A stretch of DNA of 64,000 nt from Pedobacter fastidiosus (GCF_014306625.1 NZ_JACRYL010000001.1:441104-505103); one strand, 5' to 3'; shown: positions 1 to 8,814, counted from the stretch's first letter. The notes: a model not told the origin generated them from the letters alone. Program-made: numbers and translations.

Positions 1-406
1 TTGTGTTTCCTGTTGCAAAAAATGAAGACCAATTCATGGTATTTAACGTTATAGATACTTTAGCTTTTGAATAAACGGTATCAATATTGGACGATAAAAG
101 GAAAATCATTAATCGTTTGATCTTTGGTTTCTTTAAAAGGGTTATTTTATTGCCGAAATCTTTTTTTATAGCTTCATCATTTAAAAATACTGCACCATAG
201 AATCCGGTTACAATGGAGCTTAATATCTCATAGTCCATTTGCGTTTTGTTCAAATAATCAATGCTCTTTTCAACAATGCCACTGTCTTTGGATAGGTGAT
301 AGTTGCTTAATATCTCACTAAAATCTTTGTCGATATTCTGTGCCAAGACTTTTTTTGATGAAAATAAGATAATAGATAAAAGGAGCGTAATCAGTAAATT
401 TTTCAT
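1..406 (-). CDS. secreted protein of unknown function (N-terminal part only)
   Basis: The minus strand is open from an ATG at 404-406 to the window edge, giving about 135 residues of the N-terminus; the C-terminus lies outside the window. It begins with a signal peptide: charged MKN, a hydrophobic LLITLLLSIILFSS core, and a cleavage-like VLAQN. The mature part is hydrophilic with no motif I recognise. The start is supported by the promoter block at 445-492, which places the transcription start about 35 nt upstream of the ATG. This block is shared with the lipoprotein gene at 1000-2442, so the two are probably co-regulated. Function is unknown. Confidence 0.7.
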   Translation of the reverse strand, partial: MKNLLITLLLSIILFSSKKVLAQNIDKDFSEILSNYHLSKDSGIVEKSIDYLNKTQMDYEILSSIVTGFYGAVFLNDEAIKKDFGNKITLLKKPKIKRLMIFLLSSNIDTVYSKAKVSITLNTMNWSSFFATGNT

Positions 407-444
407 ATTTTTTTTATTTGATTTTAACTGTAATGTGTGTTCTT

Positions 445-492
445 CAAAACTACGACCATTAAATCGCCCAACTTTTGACAAATGTCAAAAAA
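445..492 (-). promoter_or_regulatory. promoter with TTTTGAC-AAAT-GTCAAAA palindrome (copy 1)
   Basis: Read on the minus strand, a -7 element TAGTTTTG (445-452) follows a dyad with 7-bp arms (473-490). The dyad centre lies about 41 nt before the predicted transcription start, which is where class II Crp/Fnr activators bind. The whole 48-bp block matches 2463-2510 at 44 positions. It drives the partial secreted-protein gene. That the Crp/Fnr-type protein at 2511-3104 binds here is inference. Confidence 0.55.
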
Positions 493-495
493 CAA

Positions 496-522
496 AAAAG
501 CTGACGATTTTCGTCAGCTTTT
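496..522 (-). terminator. rho-independent terminator of the 548-961 gene
   Basis: A perfect 12-bp stem (AAAAGCTGACGA with its complement, 3-nt loop) lies 25 nt beyond the stop codon of the minus-strand gene. A T-rich run follows on that strand. Confidence 0.75.
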
Positions 523-547
523 GAACTTCTATCTTGATAATCATTAT

Positions 548-961
548 TTAAATATCAGTTTGAGTTATTTGTATTTTTGCCTTGAAACCTTTAATGATTA
601 GTGCTGTAGAACTTATTAGAAACACAAGCAATGGGAAAAGAAAATATGGCTTTAATTTTTGATAATTTAATATGTTAGATAAAAACACTTCGTTTGCCAA
701 TAAGATAACCAAAGCAATAGCTAATTGATAACGATCGTTATATTTTTTCGCGAAACATACTATTGAAATTGACGCTGTTACTGAAATACCAACAAAACCC
801 AATAACCATGATATTTCATATCCACCTGTAAATGAATCAATAATATCAATAAAAAATTGGTATAAACACAAGAGAATACCAGCAAAGTTGGGAATCCCAT
901 GTGGACCTAATCCGTTGATAAGTAAAAATGAGATTATTGAAATTATTTTTAGGTATTTCAT
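548..961 (-). CDS. small integral membrane protein, unknown function
   Basis: A 137-residue, very hydrophobic protein with about four membrane segments (near residues 5-35, 50-72, 80-97 and 106-128) and a short basic C-terminal tail. The N-terminal segment contains GPHGIPNF. I do not recognise a family. It starts with ATG, its stop is followed by a strong terminator, and it lies between two exported-protein genes on the same strand with only 38 nt to the upstream gene, so it may be cotranscribed with the lipoprotein gene at 1000-2442. Confidence 0.6.
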   Translation of the reverse strand: MKYLKIISIISFLLINGLGPHGIPNFAGILLCLYQFFIDIIDSFTGGYEISWLLGFVGISVTASISIVCFAKKYNDRYQLAIALVILLANEVFLSNILNYQKLKPYFLFPLLVFLISSTALIIKGFKAKIQITQTDI

Positions 962-999
962 AATATTAATTAGTTGTTTTTTGGTCTAATTATTATGTG

Positions 1000-2442
1000 T
1001 TATCTATCGCGAGTGCTTGGGCTATTACATGTTCTTTTGGTTTGAGGAGCATTTCCGTCATTACTCGTAGCATAGGGTTGGATGAGTTTCCATATTGTAT
1101 CAGGCATGGTAATCCCCTTTGTATCAGTGACACCAATGATATTTAATGTGTCTAAAACTGGATTGGCGCAGTTATTTGTTGCTAAATTATAATCAGTTAA
1201 AGAGTAAGCAATGAACACATTCATAATTTTTTTCAATTGATCTGCTGTAATGTCCCCATAATTAGTTGCTACAGTATATCGATGGCCACTATCATCACCC
1301 ATTATTCCTGGGCCACTAATAGTTGCAGGAAATTCATTCCTTGGATAAAAGCCAACTGTCATAACATTGGCTCCTTGCTTAATTGTAATAAAGGCATGCC
1401 CTGGTAACGATTTAAAGGTTTTTTGTGCATAAACCGTTAACTTAGCCGGTCTACTTTGATCAAAGCAACTAAAAAATTTTTTCATGTTTACTATTGGACT
1501 CTCAGGTGGTGGAGGCAATAAGTAATTGCTATCTGTACCTCCCTCTGCATCATCACCTCCTCCACTACCTCCACCACTGCCACCATTGTCTTCTGGATTT
1601 GTTGGTGGGTCTGGAAACCAAACGTTTTCGCAAACCTGTTGTTCACTATACTCTACTAAAGACCAAGTTACCCCACACCAGTTTGGGTTCATGTTACAAT
1701 TAACAACCATTACAGCTCCTAGTGAACCACCGCAAGCATAACTGTCAGGCAAATAAACGCAATAACTCATTTCTGTATGGCAAATTGTTTCTATTGAAGA
1801 TAGTAATTGCCTATTTGCACCAACTTTTTTTAATATTTCTACTCCTCTTTTTTTATAAGCTTCGCTTACAACTCCGTTTTTATAATCAATAATAAAAGAT
1901 TCTGTTTTCTCTAGATTTCTGAGTAACAAATTTCCTGTGAAATTTTTCAAAGAAATTCTTCCGGGTGGATTATTAGGGATAGGATCATTTTGATTTACAG
2001 GTAGATAATACATTCCACAATAGAAGTTTTTCTCATTTTTTATTATTAAATATGATTTCGAGCCTTGTTCTTCAACAATAAGAAGTTTGCCATCTTTTGT
2101 TAAATTTCCAATAAGTGGATAGAAAACATAAGACACGCTATCACTTACAACCTGAGCGCTCGGGTGGCTCCAGTCTGGAACCCAATTTAAGTTTGGATTT
2201 ACTTTTGCCCTAAGTTTTTTATCAAGTTTTTTTAAATAGAAACTCTTTTTAATTGCTTCCAGTCTACTTTCAAAATCAGGCGAAGATTTTAAGAGTACAT
2301 TTTTCTTTGTCGAGACAGGCTCAAGTTGTTCTTTTTCTCTTGCATCCTTCTTACAAGAGTTTGCAAAAAGAAGCAATAGACATAAAAATAATATTGTTGT
2401 TTTCGATTTAGGGTGATTGTTAAGTTTAGATTTTAAGTGCAT
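1000..2442 (-). CDS. lipoprotein with C-terminal permuted papain-like domain
   Basis: A 480-residue predicted lipoprotein. A hydrophobic segment ends in a lipobox with Cys30 (FANSC), followed by KKDAREKEQ. Residues 60-280 form a domain I do not recognise, rich in aromatic residues and with several Cys (221, 228, 237, 249, 256, 271). A Gly/Ser/Asp linker (about 285-303) and a Pro run (310-313) lead to a C-terminal domain of about 130 residues. This has LPGHAFITI (His349) followed 76 residues later by NNCANPVLD (Cys425). That His-before-Cys order is typical of circularly permuted papain/NlpC-P60-like folds (YiiX/LRAT type), so amidase or peptidase activity at the envelope is possible. Its promoter has the Crp/Fnr-like palindrome at 2491-2508. 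Confidence 0.7.
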   Translation of the reverse strand: MHLKSKLNNHPKSKTTILFLCLLLLFANSCKKDAREKEQLEPVSTKKNVLLKSSPDFESRLEAIKKSFYLKKLDKKLRAKVNPNLNWVPDWSHPSAQVVSDSVSYVFYPLIGNLTKDGKLLIVEEQGSKSYLIIKNEKNFYCGMYYLPVNQNDPIPNNPPGRISLKNFTGNLLLRNLEKTESFIIDYKNGVVSEAYKKRGVEILKKVGANRQLLSSIETICHTEMSYCVYLPDSYACGGSLGAVMVVNCNMNPNWCGVTWSLVEYSEQQVCENVWFPDPPTNPEDNGGSGGGSGGGDDAEGGTDSNYLLPPPPESPIVNMKKFFSCFDQSRPAKLTVYAQKTFKSLPGHAFITIKQGANVMTVGFYPRNEFPATISGPGIMGDDSGHRYTVATNYGDITADQLKKIMNVFIAYSLTDYNLATNNCANPVLDTLNIIGVTDTKGITMPDTIWKLIQPYATSNDGNAPQTKRTCNSPSTRDR

Positions 2443-2462
2443 AGATTTTGTTTAAGTGAAAC

Positions 2463-2510
2463 CAAAACTACACCCATTAAATCACCCAACTTTTGACAAA
2501 AGTCAAAAAA
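2463..2510 (-). promoter_or_regulatory. promoter with TTTTGAC-AAAA-GTCAAAA palindrome (copy 2)
   Basis: Copy 2 of the shared block. The -7 element TAGTTTTG is at 2463-2470 and a perfect dyad with 7-bp arms at 2491-2508, about 50 bp before the ATG of the lipoprotein gene. The dyad ends 2 bp from the stop codon of the Crp/Fnr-type gene, so the site fills the gap between regulator and target. Confidence 0.55.
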
Positions 2511-3104
2511 TCATTTTTGCTTTCTAATCCTGCTTAATGTTTCCTGAGAAATCCCTAAGTAAGATGCAATGTGCCCTAACGACACTCTATTGAATAATTT
2601 GGGATTATGCAACATCAGCTGATCGTAGCGTTGCTTGGCACTTAACATTCTTAAATTATTGGTTTGTTCCTCGTTGCGGATGTAATAATATTCTGTGAGT
2701 TTCCTGCCCGAATAATTAAACTCCATAAACTGAAGATACATTTCATCTAATTTATCTCGCTTAACAGCAATCAACGTAGAATCTTCAAGCGTTTCTATAT
2801 ATTCAAAACTTGGCTGACCGGTAAAAAAACCATAAACAGAAATAAGCAGTTCGTTTTCAAACAGAAACCAAGTATTAGTTTCCTTGCCTTCTTTATCAAG
2901 ATAATAAACCCTTGCGCCACCGTTTACAATAAAATATATGGTATTGCTATGGTCTCCAGCATTTAATAAAATGGTTTTCCTTTTAACTCCAACAACCTCG
3001 CTATTCTTAATTATGGCAACTTTTATTTCTTCGCTAAGCGGATAAATTGAATTAAAAACTGCAAATATTCCCTGATAATGAGCTGGATAAGTTTCGTTAG
3101 GCAT
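2511..3104 (-). CDS. Crp/Fnr family transcriptional regulator
   Basis: A 197-residue protein with an N-terminal cyclic-nucleotide-binding-like beta-roll (about residues 35-125, including ILLNAGDHSNTIYFIVNGGA) and a C-terminal helix-turn-helix ending SLGHIASYLGISQETLSRIR. This matches the small Crp/Fnr-type regulators common in Bacteroidota. I see no Cys cluster for an Fe-S centre, so direct oxygen sensing is unlikely; the effector is unknown. The gene lies directly upstream of the lipoprotein gene, with a Crp-like palindrome between them. A second copy of that palindrome is at 473-490. A local regulon is a reasonable inference. Confidence 0.88.
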   Translation of the reverse strand: MPNETYPAHYQGIFAVFNSIYPLSEEIKVAIIKNSEVVGVKRKTILLNAGDHSNTIYFIVNGGARVYYLDKEGKETNTWFLFENELLISVYGFFTGQPSFEYIETLEDSTLIAVKRDKLDEMYLQFMEFNYSGRKLTEYYYIRNEEQTNNLRMLSAKQRYDQLMLHNPKLFNRVSLGHIASYLGISQETLSRIRKQK

Positions 3105-3161
3105 AGCTAAAATTTATAACGGGATGTTATTAAGAAACAGGGAGAATATTCAAATATAGAA

Positions 3162-4004
3162 TTATGAATTTAAAGTACACTTATAAATAGTAGTATTCAA
3201 TTCTTCAGTATCTCGATCTTCGCAAAGCAAAAATTCAATTTTATTTTCGTACTCTTTCAGTACTGTAATGCCCTCAAATTTTTGACTGTTTGAGATCTTA
3301 TGGATGAAGTTAAGCTTCAATGTGTCTAAATCTAGGCAACCTAAAAAGCTTCCCAGTATTTCTCCATCGTTATAGGTTGAGCTTGTATCTTCGGCAGTAG
3401 AGATGAAATAGATTTTGTTTTTATGTAAAACCGCATCGGTAAAAGATGAGGCGATATGATTAATGTTTGGAAGCAAAATTCGAATGAATGAAGTTTTTTC
3501 AGCCTTAGCCAAACTAGATCCCGCTATTTTAAAAATGCCATTTGTTGCAGATTCTCCATTTCCACGATTAAAAAGCAACCATTCAGATCCAGTAAAAATG
3601 GCGCCTTCGATATTAAAGTTTTCATGATTTATGGAAGATGCTGATCTTAGTTTATTGTAAACATCTGTTAAATCTGTCTGCGTAATTTTTTTATTTACCA
3701 GATCATATTGAACCATCAAATTTCGCTTGGCTGTTGATCCAGACCCTAAAATATACAGTACATTTTCATGTTGACATAATACCTCGAAATCGGGTTTTAA
3801 GGCTTTCGGAATATTCTCTGATGGAACAGATGGCCCTCCAAAAAACAGTTGAATTTTGTTCAGGCTTTTGGTGCTTATGTTGTATTCATAAAGATAACTA
3901 CTATTGTCGCCAATAACATAAAGCAGGTTATTGGATAGAAATAAACCCGAAGCTGAGCCAATCCCTTTAATCTGTGCAAAAGTTTCTAAATGTATATTAT
4001 GCAT
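3162..4004 (-). CDS. DUF6929-like beta-propeller protein
   Basis: About 280 residues from the ATG at 4002-4004 (MHNIHLETFAQI). An upstream in-frame ATG at 4028 is less likely because it overlaps the terminator of the preceding gene. The sequence has repeated beta-strand blocks of propeller type, such as SGLFLSNNLLYVIGDNSSYL, VLYILGSGST, GSEWLLFNRGNGE and KIYFISTAED, resembling the uncharacterised DUF6929 proteins of Bacteroidota. No signal peptide is visible with this start. No enzymatic function can be assigned. Confidence 0.65.
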   Translation of the reverse strand: MHNIHLETFAQIKGIGSASGLFLSNNLLYVIGDNSSYLYEYNISTKSLNKIQLFFGGPSVPSENIPKALKPDFEVLCQHENVLYILGSGSTAKRNLMVQYDLVNKKITQTDLTDVYNKLRSASSINHENFNIEGAIFTGSEWLLFNRGNGESATNGIFKIAGSSLAKAEKTSFIRILLPNINHIASSFTDAVLHKNKIYFISTAEDTSSTYNDGEILGSFLGCLDLDTLKLNFIHKISNSQKFEGITVLKEYENKIEFLLCEDRDTEELNTTIYKCTLNS

Positions 4005-4020
4005 GGTTTTAAGGTAATAA

Positions 4021-4049
4021 AAAAGCATCGGGTTTTGGCCGATGCTTTT
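4021..4049 (-). terminator. terminator of the oxygenase gene
   Basis: Perfect 11-bp stem (AAAAGCATCGG with its complement, 7-nt loop), located downstream of the minus-strand gene at 4114-5076. Confidence 0.7.
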
Positions 4050-4113
4050 ACTTAATTGGTTTTTTTTGAGGTGCCAGACTTCAAACTCCCGACTCCTGAC
4101 ATCCGTCTAAAAT

Positions 4114-5076
4114 TTATTTCTTCAATCCAATTTCTCTTAATCTTTCATCAAGATATTCTCCAGCCGTCATATCGCTATACACTTTAGGGTGTTCAGCATC
4201 AATGGTTGAGGGTAAACTTGCCAAATCCATATCACTTCGTGGATGTAAGAAAAATGGAACCGAGAAACGAGAAGTTTTCATCAATTCGCGAGGCGGATTA
4301 ACCACTCTGTGCGTGGTCGATTTTAATTTGTTATTGGTTAAGCGTTGCAACATATCGCCTACGTTTACCACAATATCAGTGTGATGCGCTTTGATTGGCA
4401 ACCATTCGTTACTTCGGGTTAAAACTTCCAAACCATCGGCACTAGCGCCAATTAATAAAGTAATCAGGTTAATATCTTCATGTGCACCCGCACGAACTGC
4501 ATCATCTGGAATAGTTTCGGGATTTTCTATCGGGAAGTAATGGATTCCTCTTAAAATAGAATTTCCGTTGTGTACGTGTTTGTCAAAATAATCAATAGGT
4601 AATTCTAAATAAGTTGCAATGGCACGTAAAAGATGCGTTCCGTTTTCTTCTAGCTTTTTGTAAATGCCACCTGTTACCTTATTAAAATCTGGAAGTTCTT
4701 CTAAGATTTCATTGTCCGGATATTGATTTTTAACAGGATCACCGTCTGTAACTTCTTGCCCAATTTGCCAAAATTCCTTTAAATCTGGAGTTTTAGCGCC
4801 CTTTGCTGTTTCTTTTCCTGCACTTGTATATCCACGCTGACCAGCAAGCTCTGGTTTTTCGTATTTTCTTTTTGTTTCTACTGGTAAGGAAAAAGCTGCT
4901 TTAATGTTTTCATAAAGTTTGTCAATCAAATCCTGACTTAAACCATGATTTGTGATCGTTACGAAACCAGAATCGTTGAATGCTCTTCCAAGTTCATCAG
5001 AAAATTTCTTGCGTTCTTCTTCAGTTCCGTTAATGTACGAGCCTAAATCTAAACAGGGAATATACGGTGTAGACAT
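4114..5076 (-). CDS. isopenicillin N synthase-like 2-oxoglutarate/Fe(II) oxygenase
   Basis: A 320-residue protein of the plant/IPNS-type 2OG-Fe(II) dioxygenase family. The N-terminal DIOX_N segment has IPCLDLGSYI and FNDSGFVTITNHGL. The jelly-roll core carries the iron ligands: His and Asp in AGAHEDINLITLL and the distal His in KSTTHRVVNPP, followed by the 2OG-binding Arg-x-Ser in SRFSVPFFLHP. Length is normal for the family. The substrate cannot be told from sequence. It is followed by a terminator and has no obvious pathway partner. Confidence 0.85.
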   Translation of the reverse strand: MSTPYIPCLDLGSYINGTEEERKKFSDELGRAFNDSGFVTITNHGLSQDLIDKLYENIKAAFSLPVETKRKYEKPELAGQRGYTSAGKETAKGAKTPDLKEFWQIGQEVTDGDPVKNQYPDNEILEELPDFNKVTGGIYKKLEENGTHLLRAIATYLELPIDYFDKHVHNGNSILRGIHYFPIENPETIPDDAVRAGAHEDINLITLLIGASADGLEVLTRSNEWLPIKAHHTDIVVNVGDMLQRLTNNKLKSTTHRVVNPPRELMKTSRFSVPFFLHPRSDMDLASLPSTIDAEHPKVYSDMTAGEYLDERLREIGLKK

Positions 5077-5372
5077 GTTTTTTAATTTTAATGTAGTACG
5101 AATTTAAAAAAGAATTGTTAATAAGTGTATTCTAGGTTGAAATTATAGATTCAATAAATTAAAAATCAATAATTTAAGTTATTAACACTAACAAGAGATT
5201 CCACAAAATGTTAGATTGTCATGTAAAATCCATTATTAATCTCCCAGAAACTTTAGGTGATTTTATTTCGTAATATAGTAGAGATTTGCCACAGAGACTC
5301 AGAATACACGGAATTAATACACCATTCTCCGTGTTTTAATCCATGTTTCGGTGGTATAAACATACACACAAT

Positions 5373-5972
5373 ATGAAAAAAATAATTTTAATTTTATTAT
5401 CAGTATTGGCTTTAAATCAAGCTAATGCGCAAGGGAAGAAAACCGAAAAGGCAACTTTCGGAATGGGATGTTTTTGGTGTACAGAAGCTATATTTCAGAA
5501 ATTGAAAGGCGTTGTTTCCGTTAAATCTGGTTATGAAGGCGGACAGTTGGAAAACCCTACTTATGAAGAAGTTTGTACTGGCTTAACCGGTCATGCCGAA
5601 GTTTTGGAAATTACTTATAATCCAATGGAAATTACATATTCCGATTTATTGGAAGTTTTTTGGAAAAGCCATGATCCAACAACATTAAACCGTCAAGGTG
5701 CAGATAGCGGAACGCAATATCGTTCGGTTGTTTTTTACCATACACCAGAGCAGAAAGCTTTAGCCGAAAAGTATAAAACAGAGTTGAACAAAACTAATGC
5801 CTATGGCAAAAAAGTGGTAACCGCTATTGAATCTGCTAGGCCTTTTTATGTTGCCGAAAATTATCATCAGAATTATTACCTAAAAAATGGTGATGCCCCA
5901 TATTGCAGATTGGTAATTTTACCGAAGCTAGAAAAGCTTGAGAAAGTTTTTAAAGCAAAGCTGAAGAATTAA
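5373..5972 (+). CDS. msrA: peptide-methionine (S)-S-oxide reductase MsrA, exported
   Basis: MsrA reduces methionine-S-sulfoxide in proteins or free methionine. I take the ATG at 5373 (MKKIILILLSVLALNQANAQ), which gives a signal peptide ending ANAQ and a 199-residue protein; an in-frame ATG 30 nt upstream would spoil the signal peptide. The catalytic motif GCFWC has Cys33 as nucleophile. Also present are GYEGG, HAEVLEITY and DPTTLNRQGADSGTQYRSV, all hallmarks of the family. The signal peptide implies a periplasmic enzyme repairing oxidised envelope proteins. The gene stands alone and ends in a strong terminator. Confidence 0.95.
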   Translation: MKKIILILLSVLALNQANAQGKKTEKATFGMGCFWCTEAIFQKLKGVVSVKSGYEGGQLENPTYEEVCTGLTGHAEVLEITYNPMEITYSDLLEVFWKSHDPTTLNRQGADSGTQYRSVVFYHTPEQKALAEKYKTELNKTNAYGKKVVTAIESARPFYVAENYHQNYYLKNGDAPYCRLVILPKLEKLEKVFKAKLKN

Positions 5973-5997
5973 TATTGAGAAGGATATATAATTTTCT

Positions 5998-6035
5998 AAA
6001 CCCCGTTTCTTATTTGATAAATAGAAACGGGGTTT
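5998..6035 (+). terminator. terminator of msrA
   Basis: Perfect 13-bp stem (AAACCCCGTTTCT with its complement) 26 nt after the msrA stop codon, ending in TTTTT. Confidence 0.8.
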
Positions 6036-6126
6036 TTATTTGCTCCGTTTGCTAATCCGGATGGTTTAAACTGCTGTGGATAGCATGGAATTAATTTATT
6101 TAAACCGTATTGGAGCGATATACTTT

Positions 6127-6183
6127 TTTAAAGTTTTGACAACTTTAATAGTAATATAGAAAGAAAGTTGTCAAAACTTTAAA
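6127..6183. repeat. 20-bp perfect inverted repeat
   Basis: Arms 6127-6146 (TTTAAAGTTTTGACAACTTT) and 6164-6183 are perfect reverse complements around a 17-nt spacer, in the 384-bp gap between msrA and cysS. The rest of the gap holds the msrA terminator, a smaller GGTTTAAA/TTTAAACC pair (6063-6106), a low-complexity AATTAACCAATTT-type stretch (about 6270-6320) and the cysS promoter. No short gene was found there. Confidence 0.6.
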
Positions 6184-6344
6184 GCGAAAATCTCTTCTTT
6201 ATCGAAGCGAAAAGTTTTGTTGATGTTTCATTTTTTCATTGCCAGATCCTTTCCAAAAAACCCACTTTCATTTAACAATTGTCAATTAACCAATTTGAAC
6301 AATTAAACAATTAACCATTTCTCAAACATTCCGATGCTAAATAT

Positions 6345-6352
6345 TACATTTG
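6345..6352 (+). promoter_or_regulatory. cysS -7 element, 4 nt before the start codon
   Basis: TACATTTG matches the Bacteroidota -7 consensus TAnnTTTG. Only CAAT separates it from the cysS ATG, so transcription would begin at or within the start codon. Confidence 0.55.
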
Positions 6353-6356
6353 CAAT

Positions 6357-7817
6357 ATGAATACTGGCTTACAGCTTTATAATACGCTTTCTCGTAAAAA
6401 AGAACTTTTTCAACCATTAAATGCACCCAATGTTGGGATGTATGTTTGTGGTCCAACTGTATATAGCGATGTGCATTTGGGCAATTGTCGCACTTTTATG
6501 TCGTTCGATTTAATTTTTAGATACCTTAAATATTCGGGTTATAAAGTTCGCTATGTACGTAATATTACCGATGCTGGTCACTTAGAGGGCGATAGAGATG
6601 AGGGTGATGATAAATTTGCGAAAAGAGCGAAGTTAGAACAGCTCGAGCCAATGGAGATTGTACAAAAGTACACTTTGGGTTTCCATGATGTAATGCGGAT
6701 GCTGAATACTTTATCACCGAGTATAGAACCAACAGCTACAGGTCATATCATCGAGCAGATTGAAATGATCAAGGTTATAATCGCCAATGGGTATGGTTAT
6801 GAGATTGATGGAAACGTTTATTTTGATGTAGAAAAGTACAGCGAAAAGTACAACTATACCATATTAACCAATCGTAATTTGGAAGATATGTTGGCAAATA
6901 CCAGAGAATTGGGTGGACAGAATGAGAAACGCGGTCGTTTGGATTTTGCCCTTTGGATTAAAGCTAAACCCGAAACTTTAATGCAATGGCAATCGCCTTG
7001 GGGCATGGGTTTCCCGGGCTGGCATATAGAATGTTCGGCAATGAGCGCCAAATATTTGGGTGCGGAATTTGATATTCACGGCGGTGGAATGGACTTGGCG
7101 GCAACGCACCATACCAATGAAATTGCACAATCTGAAGCGTGCAGTCATCATCAACCTGCACGTTATTGGATGCACACCAATATGCTTACGGTAAATGGAA
7201 CACGAATGTCTAAATCGGCAGGGAATGGTTTTCTTCCTTTAGAGTTATTTACAGGAGATCATCCGCTTTTGAAGAAAGGTTATAGCCCGATGACGGTTAA
7301 ATTTTTCATGTTGCAGGCACATTATCGCAGCACGTTAGATTTTTCTAATGAAGCTTTAGAGGCATCGGAAAAAGGTTTCAGAAGGTTAATGGCTGCGGTA
7401 AATTTATTGGATAAGTTATCCGTTTCGGATCAAAGCGATTTTGGGATAGATGCTTTAAAAGAGAAGTGTGTTAACGCAATGAATGATGATTTTAATAGCC
7501 CGGTTTTAATTGCCGAGTTGTTTGAAGCGGTAAGAATTATCAATACCGTTTACGATGGTAAAGGTAAAATCTCTGCAGAATCATTAGAGAAATTAAAGCA
7601 GTTAATCAATGATTTCGTTTTTGATATTTTGGGTTTAAAAGATGAAGAAACCAGAAATTTAGAAATGAATAGCGTTTTAGAAATGGTAATCGAATTGCGT
7701 AAAGAAGCAAAGGAAAATAAAGATTATGCAACTTCTGATAAGATTAGAATCGGTTTGCAAGAATTGGGAATCCAACTAAAAGATGGTAAAGAAGGCACAA
7801 CTTGGAGTAAGGCATAA
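6357..7817 (+). CDS. cysS: cysteine--tRNA ligase
   Basis: Class I aminoacyl-tRNA synthetase charging tRNA-Cys. The 486 residues start LQLYNTLSRKKELFQPL, then GMYVCGPTVY with the Cys zinc ligand, the HIGH-like motif DVHLGNCRTF, further zinc ligands in GWHIECSAMSAK and GGGMDLAATHHTNE, and the KMSKS motif in GTRMSKSAGN. The C-terminal DALR-type helical domain follows. The ATG at 6357 fits family alignments, yet a -7 promoter element ends only 4 nt upstream, so the mRNA may be leaderless. The M28 lipoprotein gene follows after 19 nt and may be cotranscribed. Confidence 0.97.
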   Translation: MNTGLQLYNTLSRKKELFQPLNAPNVGMYVCGPTVYSDVHLGNCRTFMSFDLIFRYLKYSGYKVRYVRNITDAGHLEGDRDEGDDKFAKRAKLEQLEPMEIVQKYTLGFHDVMRMLNTLSPSIEPTATGHIIEQIEMIKVIIANGYGYEIDGNVYFDVEKYSEKYNYTILTNRNLEDMLANTRELGGQNEKRGRLDFALWIKAKPETLMQWQSPWGMGFPGWHIECSAMSAKYLGAEFDIHGGGMDLAATHHTNEIAQSEACSHHQPARYWMHTNMLTVNGTRMSKSAGNGFLPLELFTGDHPLLKKGYSPMTVKFFMLQAHYRSTLDFSNEALEASEKGFRRLMAAVNLLDKLSVSDQSDFGIDALKEKCVNAMNDDFNSPVLIAELFEAVRIINTVYDGKGKISAESLEKLKQLINDFVFDILGLKDEETRNLEMNSVLEMVIELRKEAKENKDYATSDKIRIGLQELGIQLKDGKEGTTWSKA

Positions 7818-7836
7818 TTTAAACTTTTAGCTTAAA

Positions 7837-8814
7837 ATGAATAAAAAACTTTTAATCTTTTTTGCAATTGCACTAATTGGTTTTCAGGCTTGTAGAAATG
7901 ATAAAAAAGATTCGAGCGAAACCAGCAATCAAGAAATTAAATTAGTTTCACCAGATTTTAATGCAGATAGTGCTTATGCGTATGTTAAAACTCAGGTAGA
8001 TTTTGGGCCTCGAATTCCTGGAACAATGGCGCACCAAAAATGTGCAGAGTATCTTGTTTCGAAGTTAAAATCATTTGGTGCAGAAGTTAAAATTCAAGGC
8101 GCTAAAACAACAACTTTTGATGGGAAGATTTATCAGCTGAAAAATATTTTGGCAAGCTTTAATTCTGGCAATAAGAATAGAGTTTTGATAACTGCCCATT
8201 GGGATGCTCGTCCATTTTCTGATCAAGATGCTGATCCTGCAAATCACAGCAAATCGTTCGATGCGGCTAATGATGCTGGAAGCGGTGTTGCCGTAATTTT
8301 AGAAATGGCCCGTCAAATTCAGCAAAAACAACCAAATGTAGGGGTAGATTTTGTTTTATGGGATTTAGAAGATTATGGTAAAGCGAAAGATGAAACTCCC
8401 GATGAAATAACTTGGTGCTTAGGTTCTCAGTATTGGGCGAAAAATGCAGTCAGTACAGGTTATAAAGCACTTTATGGAATTAATCTGGATATGGTTGGTA
8501 GTGGAAATGCGCAATTTTCACAAGATGAAATTTCTCGTCAATCTGCGCCGGATGTTGAAAAAAAAGTTTGGGACATTGGTAATGAAATTGGTTATCCATC
8601 ATTTTTTGTAAATCTTCCAAGCGGAAGAATTGTTGATGACCATGTTTGGATGAATAAGGCAGGCATTCCATCTATAGATATTATTCATTACAATGACAAT
8701 AGCGGTTTTTATATAAATTGGCATACCCAATTGGATAATTTAGCCAATATTGATAAGAATACGCTAAAGGCAACAGGACAAACTGTTCTTGAAACCATTT
8801 ATAGAGAGAAATAA
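7837..8814 (+). CDS. M28-family glutaminyl-peptide cyclotransferase-like lipoprotein
   Basis: A 325-residue predicted lipoprotein with lipobox LIGFQAC (Cys19). The rest is an M28 zinc-hydrolase fold like bacterial glutaminyl cyclases: FGPRIPGT, the zinc His in TAHWDARPFSDQDAD, bridging Asp in AANDAGSGVAVILEMAR, the acidic VDFVLWDLEDYG, and a distal His near IDIIHY. The WDARPF signature is typical of glutaminyl cyclases rather than aminopeptidases. The likely role is N-terminal pyroglutamate formation on exported proteins, as proposed for Bacteroidota. It follows cysS closely, probably by chance. Confidence 0.85.
   Translation: MNKKLLIFFAIALIGFQACRNDKKDSSETSNQEIKLVSPDFNADSAYAYVKTQVDFGPRIPGTMAHQKCAEYLVSKLKSFGAEVKIQGAKTTTFDGKIYQLKNILASFNSGNKNRVLITAHWDARPFSDQDADPANHSKSFDAANDAGSGVAVILEMARQIQQKQPNVGVDFVLWDLEDYGKAKDETPDEITWCLGSQYWAKNAVSTGYKALYGINLDMVGSGNAQFSQDEISRQSAPDVEKKVWDIGNEIGYPSFFVNLPSGRIVDDHVWMNKAGIPSIDIIHYNDNSGFYINWHTQLDNLANIDKNTLKATGQTVLETIYREK

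Noticed and set aside
303..524. 73-codon plus-strand frame
   Set aside because: It is antisense to the partial secreted-protein gene, runs through the promoter block and has no protein-like composition.
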